Part shown: one piece after another, positions 35,467-46,577 of the stretch
How positions within the stretch are numbered: position 1 is the stretch's first letter
How the letters are laid out: every line of letters starts with the position of its first letter
Source of the DNA: Microplitis mediator
Taxonomy: Eukaryota; Arthropoda; Insecta; Hymenoptera; Braconidae
Length of the DNA stretch: 64,000 bases
Reading direction: 5' to 3'
NCBI RefSeq assembly: GCF_029852145.1
Contig: NC_079969.1
Span: forward strand, 17,665,798-17,729,797
The notes under the pieces: generated by a model
What the model was told of the DNA's origin: nothing
Databases searched by the model: none
What the model saw: only the letters and a program-made list of their open reading frames with translations
Made by a program: the position numbers and the translations under genes

Positions 35467-36598
35467 ATGCCGCCCAAACTTTCCAAAGTTTTATCGACGA
35501 GGCCACACGAGACCTACCGTTTGTCTTCCCATACATCGACGACATGCTAGTAGCTTCAGAGAACGAGGAGCAACATCTCGAACACCTAGAAATTTTATTT
35601 AAGCGCTTACAAGACTACGGACTTGTCATCAACGCAGCCAAATTAATGTTGAGCTAGAACGAGGTAAAATTTCTAGGTCATCACATCAGCGACAAAGGTA
35701 TCAAGCCGTTGCCCAACAGGGTAGACGCAATTATTAACTTGGGATTCCCTAGTACGATCGCTGTGTTAGGTCGTTTCCTAGGTACCATAAATTTATACAG
35801 GGAATTTATCAGAAATGCTGCAGAAATCCGTGCACCGCTGAATTATTTGCTCGAGAGGCCAAAAGTTAAAGGATCAACGCTGATCGTCGAGACACCAGAA
35901 CTCCGACAGGCTTCTGACAACGCAAAGCAGGTATTAGCCAACGTTGCAATGCTTGCGCATCCGAACGACGACGAAACTTGGGCTATTTTCTCGGACGCAT
36001 CAAAAACTGCCATTGGTGCAGTTCTGCAACAACTAGTTGGCGGAGAATGGCAAGTGCTTGCGTTCTTCAGCAGTAAACTACAGCCATCCATTCAAAAATT
36101 ATCGACGTACGATCGTGAACTTCACGCAATTTACAAAGCTGTCCGACACTTCCGTCATATTTTTGAAGGTAAGCAGTTTACGATTTACACTGACCATAAG
36201 CCGCTCCTTCTTGCTTTTCAGCACCGTACTGAACGAGCATCATCGTGGCAATTTCGTCGCCTAGACTTTATTGGCCAATTCACGAGTGATTTTAGACACC
36301 TTTCTGGACACGAGAATATCGTTGAAGACACGCTATCATGCGTTAAAGCGATTTCGACACCGATTACCACGCACGAGCTGGTAAATGCCCAAAAGAACAA
36401 TCCTGAACTTCAAGATCTTCTTAACAACGCAACCACCTCACTACACTGGCAACGAATTGTCTTCAACGACCATCTGGTCACAGTTTATCGTGATGTTTCA
36501 TCAGGTAAGACACGTCCATACGTTCCTGGTCAACTTCTGAAGAAAGTTCACTTTCTATTGACAGACTGAAACCTGTCTATTTCGTGGCCGACGGCGCA
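35467..36598 (+). pseudogene. Gypsy B RT palm, RNase H and pol C-terminal scrap
   Basis: The RT palm resumes with DAAQTFQSFIDEATRDLPF and reaches the catalytic box FPYIDDMLVAS (near 35527-35557). A stop (35655) is followed by a long open frame (35709-36569) with the gypsy connection (GRFLGTINLYREFI), then RNase H motifs: FSDASKTAIGAVLQQLVGG, LSTYDRELHAIYKAV and TIYTDHKPLLLAF. The frame ends LLKKVHF, and in another frame the next bases read SIDRLKPVYFVADGA, a typical pol C-terminal motif. The whole integrase has therefore been deleted between these two points, at about 36555. Copying and RNase H functions are recognisable, but integration is lost. Confidence 0.85.
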
Positions 36599-37914
36599 TA
36601 AATTTTTTTATTCAACTCATGCGCGCTATTTACGTTTTATCATGTCTAAAATGCGAACCCTAAATGGCCGTTTACTGACTGGTGAAAAGTTATTTGTCAA
36701 AACGCAATAAAGATGTCTACTATCCCGGCTACTGTGACGTAATGAAAATAAACGCAACTATCTTTCGAGCTCTTACTGAATATGGGGTAATTACACTTCT
36801 AAACGTATCTACACAACTAAAGGTATTTAATTGAAATATAAAAAACTATGGCTTTTATTCAAACAAAGTCGCTTAAACAAAATAATAATGAAATGATGAA
36901 CAATAACCAAAAGGTGGATGATGAAACTGACTCGACTAATTCATTAATTAAATATAACGTCTTCTCAAATCATGAAATATTATTTAACAAATAAAATAGT
37001 TAACCTGACAACCATCAAAACGACTCGACTTACTCCAACAATCTCCAACCTCAACCAGTCCTTCTTTCCACCGATCCTTTTCCTCCATGACCAAAACCAT
37101 AACCAGTTCTTTCCAAGTTCACCAATCCATTCCAATCCTTTTCAAATCCACTAGATCCATTCCACAATAATTATCAATAATTTAAATTAATTAAAATAAA
37201 CCTAAATAACTTAAGTAAGAATAAGCTTCCACCTGGGGTGGGCTTAAATGCTCTCGGCCCATCTTATGTAACTAGCAGCACGTGTAGTAGCAGTAGAAGA
37301 TGGTAGTTGTATTAGAAACTAAGATGGTAGTGGTAATAGGAATAAAGCACGTCCGTCCACGGCGGTTGCTGCGAGCCAAGAGAGCAACCACTCGTCGTCT
37401 CCAGGCCTTGAATCTCTCTCCACTCAGGCCGGCCAATCCCTAAAACCAAACGTCGAGAAGCTTGACCGTAGCGACCCCAGCACGTCAGTGACTGTATTTG
37501 TTTCAATACTGGCAGTTGTTGAAGGAGGCCGAGTCGAAATTAGATTTAACTGCAATGTGGAAGTATTCCACCCAGTTACAATATACATACACCGCATAAA
37601 ATATATGTTTCTCATGCCTCGTCATCTGTTTAGACTATCCACGAACCACAGCGACTTTCTTATCCCAAGAGATTTCCGTTACATTGTTGGCGGTAAAAAG
37701 AAATAATTTTACCAACAAAGTAGCGATGTATTGATTTATTTATAATTCTAAGGAATGTTGAGCTGTTAATTCACCCACCGTGGCAAATAAATAATTCAAT
37801 ATTTCAAAAAAAAATTTCCACTCGAACATATTTAAAGCCAGAACCAAAGTCATTTTTCCCTCGTGTAGTGGTAGAAGATCAAGAGGATGATCATTAACAG
37901 GTATTTACTATTAC
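36599..37914. other. No gene recognised
   Basis: AT-rich to 37230, then a GC-richer block (37240-37700) with short frames on both strands and no domain. It may belong to the gypsy B 3' end or to the gypsy A2 LTR that follows, but I find no boundary. Confidence 0.4.
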
Positions 37915-38290
37915 ATTCACTCTTGTTAAATTATTTTTGTTGGCACGAGTAAGTGGACGTGATTATTGTCATACCTCGTACTCACATGCCAATACCTAAT
38001 TGCATTCATATTTATGATAGGAAATCGTGTATGTAGGTGAAGTCTCGCGAAAATTATTAGTTGTCGGCGAGACACTCACGATGGTGAAGATTACACAATC
38101 ACTAGGCAAGGGTACCTCGTGGAGTCGAGTATTTGTGACTCCGGATACTCAGGTGAGAGACAAGGTGACGCTTTATATAAGCTCTATCGTTCCTTAGGGT
38201 TTTTCCGTAGAGCTGTTCTTTGCGACTGAGGGCCTGGGTACCAGTTCCGTTTGTTTGACGTAAAACTTATCAAGCATCGTGGCAAAGTAT
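37915..38290 (+). repeat. LTR-like direct repeat of gypsy A2, left copy
   Basis: Matches 47605-47945 in the same orientation. Shared phrases include TATTTTTGTTGGCA, ATACCTAATTGC, TTTGTGACTCCGGATACTCA and GAGGGCC(A/T)GGGTACCAGTTC. The two copies flank the protease, RT, RNase H and integrase of gypsy A2, as 5' and 3' LTRs would. Exact ends are not visible. Confidence 0.6.
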
Positions 38291-38321
38291 TCGTAAATCT
38301 GTGATGTTACAAATTAATTAA

Positions 38322-38965
38322 TGTAACGGGACGTAAGTCCACATCCTCCGCGGAAGCCGTTTCCTCGCCCTTTTGGGCATACACGCGCTGCGAAGTCTCA
38401 TCTCTTCTACCCAGACGACACTCTCAGTCGAAACCAAAAGTTGACATTTACCGGGGGTATTATCAAAAATCCCCATTGCGTGTGGTATCTAACCACAGCC
38501 ACCACGAGTCATACCTCACTCGGGCCCCCCACTCCTTCCATCTCAGGAGATGAAGAGACTCTGGCCGAAATGGGGCTTGGAATGGGGCCTCCATGGTACC
38601 AATTCCCTGTATTGGTCTACAGGCTGCAGATAAGTGGTGAGTTGCAGCATAACTCATTACCCTAAAAGGGTTTCTTCCACATTATCCCACTTGGATCTAG
38701 AACGGCAACTATTAAAAGATTGCCCTCTACCGTCATCACCAAGTGAATATCACTATAGCTAACTATCGTTAGTGATAGTATTATATACGGGCTAGTATCC
38801 CTCGGAATTTTAAGACAGTCAAAAGGGTTGGCATCACCCGCGCAGCGGTACCTGTTGGTTTCCTGCAACCACGGAGTTGCCACATGTTACAAGGTGCAAA
38901 ACATACGGGCACCGCTAACGGTTGGAGTACTCACGGCATAACCCACGAGAAGGGCGGTACTTGCT
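38322..38965 (+). repeat. LTR-like repeat L1, plus copy
   Basis: Starts TGTAACGGGACG, followed by about 630 bp matching the minus-strand repeat that ends at 29757. A scrap of the same start lies at 41753-41790. The open frames at 38441-38665 (+) and 38463-38657 (-) are mirror products of the same GC-rich DNA. A nested hairpin (TATCAC...CTAAC...GTTAGTGATA) lies near 38746-38775. Confidence 0.65.
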
Positions 38966-39322
38966 AGTCTTGGGTGTCCATCTTAGGACACTTAGACCAC
39001 TGTTGCCTGTGACGTTACAAAAGGATAGGATCCTCACTGCGATTTTTATTATCGCGGCCTCCCCGTGCTCATTAGCTCGTCGGTGTCCAGGGATAGGTAG
39101 GGGATCGCGTAACACAAATAATTTCAAATTTATTTTCGACTTGTAAATGTTCTCATTAACGGTTCATAAACATTATGACAAATATAAACAAATGCGTTTG
39201 ATAAATTATACTAAATTTGATGAAGACGATCCGCGGTTTTATTAATTTCTTTCCTAAAAGATCTCGCGTCGCGAATCACGAAATCTACGGTCCCTTCCAG
39301 CGAAATTAATACGGACTGGTAC

Positions 39323-39346
39323 CCACTCCCTCTATCCGTAGAGTGG
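39323..39346. repeat. Single CCACTC/GAGTGG hairpin
   Basis: A perfect 6-bp stem with a 12-base loop, about 360 bp beyond the recognisable L1 copy. An isolated example; no related copy seen. Confidence 0.5.
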
Positions 39347-39473
39347 AGCTCTACGATCAAAATTTAGAAAAATGTGAACACAGTAAACCACGTTGTACGT
39401 TCTCCTCTCGAGGTGCGAAGCCGGAACACCAGCTCCACGAGTTATAACCAAATTGAACGGAATATAGTATAGT

Positions 39474-39546
39474 GCCGGATAGCTCAACTGGAAGAGCACT
39501 CGGTGCGATACCGAATTGGTCTAGGTTCGATTCCCAGTTCCGGCTA
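39474..39546 (+). ncRNA. tRNA-like sequence (pseudo-tRNA or SINE head)
   Basis: Box A (TAGCTCAACTGG) and box B (GGTTCGATTCC) of the internal RNA polymerase III promoter are both intact. GCCGGA at 39474 pairs with TCCGGC near the 3' end as an acceptor stem one base short. The D stem GCTC/GAGC is perfect, and the T stem has one mismatch. The anticodon arm is CTCGG/CCGAA around TGCGATA, which lacks the invariant T33. It is therefore not a normal tRNA. A tRNA-derived SINE head or a decayed tRNA fits better. No SINE body or tail is recognised. Confidence 0.6.
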
Positions 39547-39875
39547 TCTATATTTTTCTCAATTTATCGATAAATTGTCTTATTGAGAAGGTTATTTGCA
39601 TTTTTGCATGTTGAGGTTTCCATAATATTTAAACATTCTTCCCTAGTTGTTTGCGTGAAAAAAACTGCGCGGATGCACTTTGTCGAAGCCGGCAAACCAG
39701 CCTCTTGACAAACGCCTAATTCCCGATCGCGGATAAATATTTTAACCCAGTAATTCCAGATTAAAAATATTTATTGACTGTCATGGACTTCGAATTATTC
39801 CACCAGAATACTAGTGAAATAATTCTCGTCGTGCGGAACGACGGGAAAAAATTAATCCTACAAGATTAGACTAAA

Positions 39876-40229
39876 ATGACGGAATACCTGTTATTTAGTC
39901 GTCCTCTTGCCCTCTATACTCGCCTCGGTCACTCCAATGTTTGGATGTTGAATTCTGCGCTCTTAATTTATCTATTACTGAGACTAACTTATTTTTATCA
40001 ACTGCCGATAGCGATCAGGTGTTCAGTCTTATGTGTCCGCAATTACTTTCTTATTCTCCTAGTTTCCGTATTCTTAACTCTAAGTATCTTATGTTACCCG
40101 GACTCGACTCCACGCCTTTCATGTGCTTCAGGCCCAAAAATTTTTAATTTAAGCGGAAAAATAGCGCGTGCTCGTCACAAATCAACAGACTCAGTACAAT
40201 CTTCACCTTCACTGAGACGGTCAGCACGT
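39876..40229 (+). other. Unrecognised open frames, split by L6
   Basis: Two overlapping frames are open (39876-40340 and 39941-40147). The longer ends SPSLRRSAR at the L6 insertion, and beyond L6 the frame would continue at 41670 with LKTNGSKSTENLRM. Such a basic, Ser/Arg-rich end resembles the C-terminus of some retroelement polyproteins, but I recognise no domain. The hydrophobic middle (about residues 30-75) may be compositional. Confidence 0.3.
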
Positions 40230-41665
40230 TATAACTGGGTGCCCTTCGACTTCCGTGGTCTTGACAACGAGGCTTACGAGGTCACAATTTGGACACCATT
40301 CAAACTCAAAAGTTCTAAGGGTGCCACTGAGAGTAAGTAATAAATCTTTTTGATGTCCCGACAATTTTAACGAATTTACTCAAATCTAACAATTTATATA
40401 ATTCTTTATATTTTATTTCATAATTTACCCTCTTTTGTATTGATAATCAGACCTTTTATTCTAAAATATTTGCTGGCGAGGAAATAATTAACCATAGACT
40501 CAAACACACACACTTATCAGTTATTTATTTATTACGCTGAATAGTTCTTGGTTCATTTATTTCAAACCCGATTTTATTTTAATAAAAACTACTAAGAATT
40601 TTATGAAGTTAAGTTTTCCAAGAGGCGGTCTGTGAGACTCAGCACCAAGGTTACGTTCCTTAACTAGTCGCTACTGAGCTAAATTTCAGCACCTTCTAGT
40701 GGACGGTCTGTGAGACTCGGTATCTCTAGAAGAATACCTGCTATGTTCCTAAACAAATTAAATAATATAAGAATTATCCATTAATTAGCATGTGGTCGCT
40801 AGACTCAGCTGTACTAATAAATTAATACCACTCTACCAGCAAAAATGGAGCACGGACTTACACACGATGGTGACTGAATGCTCTCGAACCCACGCCGTGA
40901 AATTCACTTTTTCTTTTACAATTTGTGTTTTACCCTCAATAACTTAATTATTAAAATTTTCCGATACCCAAAACTTTCTAATAAATTTTTTTTAATATAA
41001 ATATGAATCTCCCCTTTTTAACAATAGGATCCTCAGCTTGTGACGCAGATCTTGCCTTCCTGAGTTTAATGATATTTCAGCAACCAGGAGAATGTTGAAT
41101 AAATTTACGCAGTTGTTAGACTCGGCGTAATAATTATTTGGAAAACTTGCTTCCACTGCAGCCACAGCTTCAAAGACGGTATTATAAAGATGATTTATTC
41201 GGGGTCAAATGAAGACGCACCGAGACGACGATGTCCAATAAGTCAATATAAAAATGGGGTCTTTTGACTCACCATCAGCAGCAACGTGTTGTTAAGACTC
41301 ACTCTTATGAATACTTGTATAATGTTTGGCTAATCTCAAAAGTGACTGATCGCCAGCAGCTCCAGGCACTGAGTGTTGCAAATTGCGACTCTGAGTAGCT
41401 ACGAAGCAGCCAAGTCCCCACTCTTGGACGATGTCATTACCATATAGTTCTTTATAAAATTTTATTTTCAACCTATAACAGGCGGGACTCGGGGCCCCTC
41501 GAGATACCCATTTGTCGCACGGCTGAAAGATTTTAACCAATCAATAACAGTCCCAGTATTGATTTATTTAACGGCGTCGGGGCAACGGTAACGCATGGGC
41601 CGAGAGCGCAGCCGAATAAAAATTCAAATGAAATCATTAATTTAATTAAAAAAATTCCTGTTACA
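40230..41665 (-). mobile_element. Solo LTR-like element L6 (1436 bp)
   Basis: Ends TATAACTGGG and CCTGTTACA are inverted copies of each other. ACGT is duplicated on both sides (40226-40229 and 41666-41669). Relative of L5, with the shared phrase GGGCCGAGAGCGCAG and the word TAAGGGTGCCACT (40316-40328). No ORF. Confidence 0.85.
40693..41274. repeat. Hairpin array, GGTC-N-GACTC loops (in L6)
   Basis: CTTCTAG/CTAGAAG (40693-40732), ATTAG/CTAAT (40784-40818), TTACGC/GCGTAA (41105-41130) and ATGG/CCAT (41253-41274). Two correspond to L5 hairpins, and their stems differ by paired changes, for example ACGG/CCGT in L5 versus ATGG/CCAT here. Confidence 0.75.
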
Positions 41666-41752
41666 ACGTCTTAAAACTAACGGATCGAAATCAACAGAAA
41701 ATCTTCGTATGTAAACCCCCATAAAAAGTTCCGATGAATATTAATTAAGTAA

Positions 41753-41790
41753 TGTAACGGGACCTAAGTCAACCTCCACCAACCGTCCAT
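41753..41790 (+). repeat. L1 LTR start fragment
   Basis: TGTAACGGGACCTAAGTC, preceded by TAA as in the copies at 29757 and 38322; similarity fades within about 40 bp. It may be the truncated far end of an L1-bounded insertion in gypsy A2. Confidence 0.5.
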
Positions 41791-41859
41791 AAGTTCAACG
41801 CAGAACTAAAACCACACGACTCGTGTACGTACATCGTTGTAAAAATCGGTATCAAAACT

Positions 41860-43565
41860 TTATAGTTCCTAACCGACACAGGTGTCACAACTCCTTAATC
41901 AGTCAAGACTTATGGGACTATATCTGATCCAAATCACTATATTCTAGTTATAAACCGATAAATCAAGGAGCTAAGGTTACGGGCGGTCGAGAAGTACGGT
42001 ATGTGGGAACTGCGCGATTAAGACTCCGTGTAAGAGAAACTAATCAGTAACTGTCGTTTCATATCATTTCCTGTTTTCATTGGGAGATTAAGCAGCTATA
42101 GGTTTTAGTAGTCAGTTGAATCTCACCGATAGACACCTATACCACGCGATAAATATGTCATCCCTCAGTGATCAGTTAGTTGAAGCCAGAAAAGAGATCA
42201 AGTTTAAATTAGAATCGAATGCAAAAGTCAGAGGGCCGACTCCAGTTGGACATCACGAAGTAAAAATAAAACCAGGAGTAGAGTCTGTCACGTTTCGCTA
42301 CACACTAGGAAACTCAGCCATGCAACAGATAATAAATGAGGAAGTCGATAAGATGTTGGAGAAAGACGTGATGAAACCCGTGAGTAGTCCGTGGAGCTCT
42401 CATATCGTTTGAGTTAAATAGAAAAATAATAAATATCGTTTTTGCATTGATTTTTGCAAGGTGAACGACGTTTCGGAAAAAGATGCATACCCACTCCCCC
42501 AAGTAAACGCAACTTTCGACAAGTTACGGAACGCAAAATACATATCAACAACAGATTTGGAAAGTGGTTACTGGCACGTCCCTCTCAGTGGGAACAGAAA
42601 GCTAGTTATTGGATTCACAGTCCCTGGACGGGGTTTATTTCGATTTAAAGTAATACCTTTCGGCCTACGATCAGCATCAGCGACCTTTCAACGGTTACTC
42701 AACAACATCGTCGGGCCAGATTTAGAACCATGTGTTTTTGTATACTTAGACGACATCATTGTACTCGGTCGTACCCTTGAGGAGTGTATGGAGAAATAAC
42801 GCGAGGGATTCAAACGTCTTCGGGACGCCAACTTGAAAACAAACTCCGAAAAAAGTAAATTCTTAGAAACCTAATTAATTTACCTGGGCCACGTGATTGA
42901 CGGCGAGGGAATAAGTATGGGCCCCGAAAAAGTTAGAGACACAGACGATTTAAAAAATCCAACGAATACTAGAGAAGTACAGCAGATCATAGGAATAGAA
43001 TCGTGGTATAAAAGGTTTATTCTTAACTGTTTGGACTTGACGAAAAGCTTAACCTCCCTATTACAGAAAAAAATAATGGCGCTAAGGTGATATAGAGCAG
43101 CCAAGATTTGATACTCTGAAAAATGATTTGAAATTCACGCTGGTTCTAGTACCACCGAATTTTAAAAAGCGTTCACGTTACAAACGGACACTAGTAAAAA
43201 AAGGTACCATTTTAACACAGGAAATTAATGAGCAAGATCATGTGATCGCGTCGCGAGTAGATCTTAAAATAAAAGCGGAATCGGCCACATAGTAACAGAG
43301 AAGTGTTTAGCGGTAATATGGGACACACAATAAATGTGGCCTTATTTTGAGGGGTATACATTCAAGGTAATAACCGACCACTAGTCGTTAGAATGGCTCA
43401 CTTAGAAACTCCGGCAGGTAGAGTGACACGTTAGAGCTGATCCTTATAGCAGTTTGATCTTGTAATTGGATAACATAAAGGTAAATTTAACAAAATAGCT
43501 GACACATAATGGCGTAGTACCAAATTACAGGCAAAAGAAGAGTGTGAGAATATGCAGGCGACGAT
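41860..43565 (+). pseudogene. Gypsy A2 protease, RT and RNase H
   Basis: A protease core (FLTDTGVTT) lies near 41868. A linker and RT N-terminus (42116-42412) include SLSDQLVEARKEIKFKLES and MQQIINEEVDKMLEKDVMK. After two stops the RT continues at 42461-42799 with DVSEKDAYPLPQVNATFDKL, GFTVPGRGLFRFKV and the catalytic CVFVYLDDIIVLGRT. The connection domain (42893-43090) has VQQIIGIESWYKRF. RNase H (about 43110-43560) is badly decayed. The layout matches A1 at 1.8-3.6 kb, so A1 and A2 are two old copies of one family. Confidence 0.85.
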
Positions 43566-43749
43566 AGTGGTAGCAAATTAAACAATCGACAAGTGGTATA
43601 CGCGAACAAAAGAAGGGGTTATGAAACACCCTCAACAATACCTCAAATTTTGTATAAAAAATGACAATTTGTATCAGCACATGCACCACACTCTTAATTG
43701 CGCAAAAATGTCAGACGCATAAGAACTATGCGTATCGAAAAGCTTACGG

Positions 43750-43869
43750 GAAAGAGTCTTGTATGAGAATCATGATGCCCCAACCGGGGGTCATTTAATC
43801 CTATCATAAACAATCAGTCGAATATCTAGGTCTTACTATTGGCCCCTACTGCACCAAGGCATTCGAAAA
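43750..43869 (+). pseudogene. Gypsy A2 integrase, zinc-finger first half
   Basis: Translation gives YENHDAPTGGHL, the two zinc-binding His, and then YWPLLHQGIRK up to the pogo insertion at 43870. The Cys pair lies on the far side, at about 46585-46600. One in-frame stop is present between the His pair and the Trp. Confidence 0.8.
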
Positions 43870-43871
43870 TA

Positions 43872-46575
43872 GGGGAAGGAGGGGCAAAATAGGCCCCCTT
43901 AAATTTTGGATGCCTCGAAAACTTTTTAACATGAAAAGTGTTAGGGGCAAGGGGGGGGGGGGGGCAAAATGGGCCACTGAGGCAAAATGGTCCCCCCAAA
44001 ATTTTTGACATGAAAAGTGTTGGGGGGGGGTAAAATGGGCTGCCTAGACTTTGATAACCTACGAATATTTTTTAGCCGAACGAGTTCCTATAATTTTTTT
44101 AACTAGGAAAATGATTAAAAAATTATGATAAGATGCAAACTAGGACACAAGTTCAACAGCATTACTAACTATAATTTATAGTTTTATTTTGTCTTGGATT
44201 TTTTACTGTCACATTTTTACGCTCTTCTTTTCGCTCAGCTAGTATATTTCTTTAACGAACTAGTTAAAACCCCAGTACTAATATTCCTTGTTTTGCTCTG
44301 CCTTGGTTCACGTTGAATATTATTTTTGGTCAGAGACAGAACACTGTTCAGAGAAATTATGAAGCTTTCTATTCTTTGCCTCTTGGCTCCTTTATTGTCG
44401 CTCATATCTATCGAATCATTACTATCATTAACAAAGTCTTTTAAAAATTGTTGCTTATATTAATCGGCCGTGGTTTTTTACGAATGGGCGATAACTTCTT
44501 CATCTTCGCATACGAATTTTTGCCATAAATGTAATTGAGCTCATTCGACGGCTTAATGATTGTAGCTCTGGTTCTTTGGTTACTTTGACTTGAATGTCGG
44601 TTACGTTAGTGTCATCCTCAGTATAGCATCCTCGTCAATAACAGTACTGGGATCCGATTCACTTTCTGTATCACTACTGATCGTTGTATAATTCTCATCA
44701 TAATTCGTAGAATCATCAGTAGATTTTGTTGGACATTTGGGTGTCATCGCATCAGCTGCTACAAAATCCTCATCTAAATAAACTTTTCTATTACGTCAAC
44801 CGGTTGCAGTCGATGAGGACATTATGGTGGTAAACATAAAATGATTACATGATGCGTTCTTGCATAATCAATCACTTCTAAATTTTGAGTGTGAGTTGTG
44901 TGGCCGTCTAAGATCAACAATACAGGATTATCTTTCGTCGGTTTAACCCTTTCTTCAAACTATTTAAACCAATTAAAGAAAATCTTACTATTTCCCCAAC
45001 CGCTTGGATGACACTGAGCCCACCAATCATCAGAAATGATTCAGGATAAAGTAGTTAGTAATCGTTTTCGAGAAAGTACGAACATTAGAGGCAATAAATT
45101 GCCTGAAGTAGACACACATATTTCTGCTGTAACCAACTGCCTTCGCTCTGCAGATAACACACTCACTTGTTCTTACCCTTGGTTGCAATGACTTTAGATT
45201 GATGTTTCGGAACTGACGTCACTCCAGTTTCATTTACATTGAAAATTCGGTCAGGTGTAAATTGATATTGGTCGATAAGCGATTGTAACAAATCATATAA
45301 ATTATTAACAACGATTTTGTTAAAACCTGCAGCACGAAATTTAGAAGTTTCTAGCTTCTCGTTTTCGAATCTATAAGTCTTTTTAATGATGCTTCAGAAA
45401 AGCTTTACACCAGTCTCGTTCAGCCGTATGATTTTTAAAAAGATGCTTGATACCATTTTTCTCCGCTAACTAATACACAAGCAAACATAGTTCCTTCGTA
45501 GTCAAACCAAACAACCGACTCTCTTGTTCCTTTAAATATTCTACTAGCACTTTTTGTTGAGTCGGACTAAAAACTGTTTCAATGCTTTCTAAACCTACAA
45601 TTAAAAAATCCAACAAATTAAAATAACTGACAACAAATATAAATCACATCAAGAATCTGTAAATTCAAAAGTCATAGTCTTTATTAAAATTACGTTTTTC
45701 AATGCTTGTTTCTAAATCAGAATTATCTTTATAAGCTCTAATTCGGCGTTGCAATGTTGATCGAGGAACATTGTACGACTTAGCAACAGTTGTTAATCCT
45801 ATCGTTCCATTAATAACCTGATCAATAACTGTTGCCATTGACATTTTACACCATGACTGACGTCCACTTTTTTTGTCGTTGCGCACCAGATTCAATAAGT
45901 TATCATTGGTATTGCTTGCATTTGTTAATTAATTAAATGACGTTTCACAAGAACTCGATTATCCAATGTTTACTGAATGAAGTGGGTTAAAGTAAACAGA
46001 CCATATTATCACGTGGCTGATGTGCATACGTTCCAGTATGTAATGTGCGCGTGCGTACAGAAATTAGAAAATGAGCATGCGCAGTTTATTTAAAACATTA
46101 TATGTTTTGGCGTAAAAATTCAATTTTTTCGAATTAATCGAGTAGTAATTCAACAGAAAACTTCGAATTAAGTTATCTTAAGGTCCAAATCCTCATTATC
46201 AACTCTTTTATATACTAAATACATAGTAACAAGTTTCAAACCATAAAATAAGCGAGAAACTTACAGTTTTGCTGGAATCCCGTTTTACCCAACTTTTCAG
46301 GATTTTTTAATTTTGATTGACACAGCAAATTAACACCAAAAACTCAGCAGAAGAAAAAAAAGTGAAATCAGCTGAAAAACTCGAATTATAAAATTTTTTT
46401 GAGGGGACCCATTTCGCCCCACATTCTTTAATTTTTTATTTTTAATCGACAGAACAAAGCAAGGTTAAATACTTGGCAAGTGAGTAAAAAAATGTAAAAC
46501 AAATAAAAAAACTGAGGATTTAAAAATTTTTTTCTTAAGGGGATCATTTTGCCCCCCCCCCCCTCCTCCTTCCCC
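43872..46575 (-). mobile_element. Pogo-class DNA transposon (2704 bp) in gypsy A2
   Basis: The left end GGGGAAGGAGGGGCAAAAT and right end (complement GGGGAAGGAGGAGGGG...GCAAAAT) are inverted repeats. TA is duplicated at 43870-43871 and 46576-46577, and removing the insert restores the gypsy integrase frame. The interior carries a broken transposase on the minus strand with a pipsqueak-type helix-turn-helix and a DDE_1 domain. GC-rich subterminal G tracts (to 12 G) are present on both sides. Confidence 0.88.
44770..45895 (-). pseudogene. Pogo/Tigger-like transposase, degraded
   Basis: The N-terminus (45895-45665) is an open frame with a pipsqueak-type helix-turn-helix: SMATVIDQVINGTIGLTTVA then SYNVPRSTLQRRIRAY. 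A likely intron ends near 45597, after which VFSPTQQKVLVEYLKEQESR and LFGLTTKEL follow, as in the second DNA-binding part of this family. The DDE domain is seen in pieces: FNVNETGV near 45224-45240, where the family's first catalytic Asp (VDETG) reads Asn; LLILDGHTTH near 44900; and RLQPVDV near 44797. At least four stops or frameshifts interrupt it. The enzyme would cut and paste at TA sites; this copy is inactive. Confidence 0.82.
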
Positions 46576-46577
46576 TA

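Noticed and set aside
39474..39546. Functional tRNA gene
   Set aside because: Acceptor stem is one base short and the anticodon loop lacks T33.
45665..45895. Host pipsqueak-type transcription factor
   Set aside because: The frame lies inside TA-flanked inverted ends and is followed by DDE transposase remnants.
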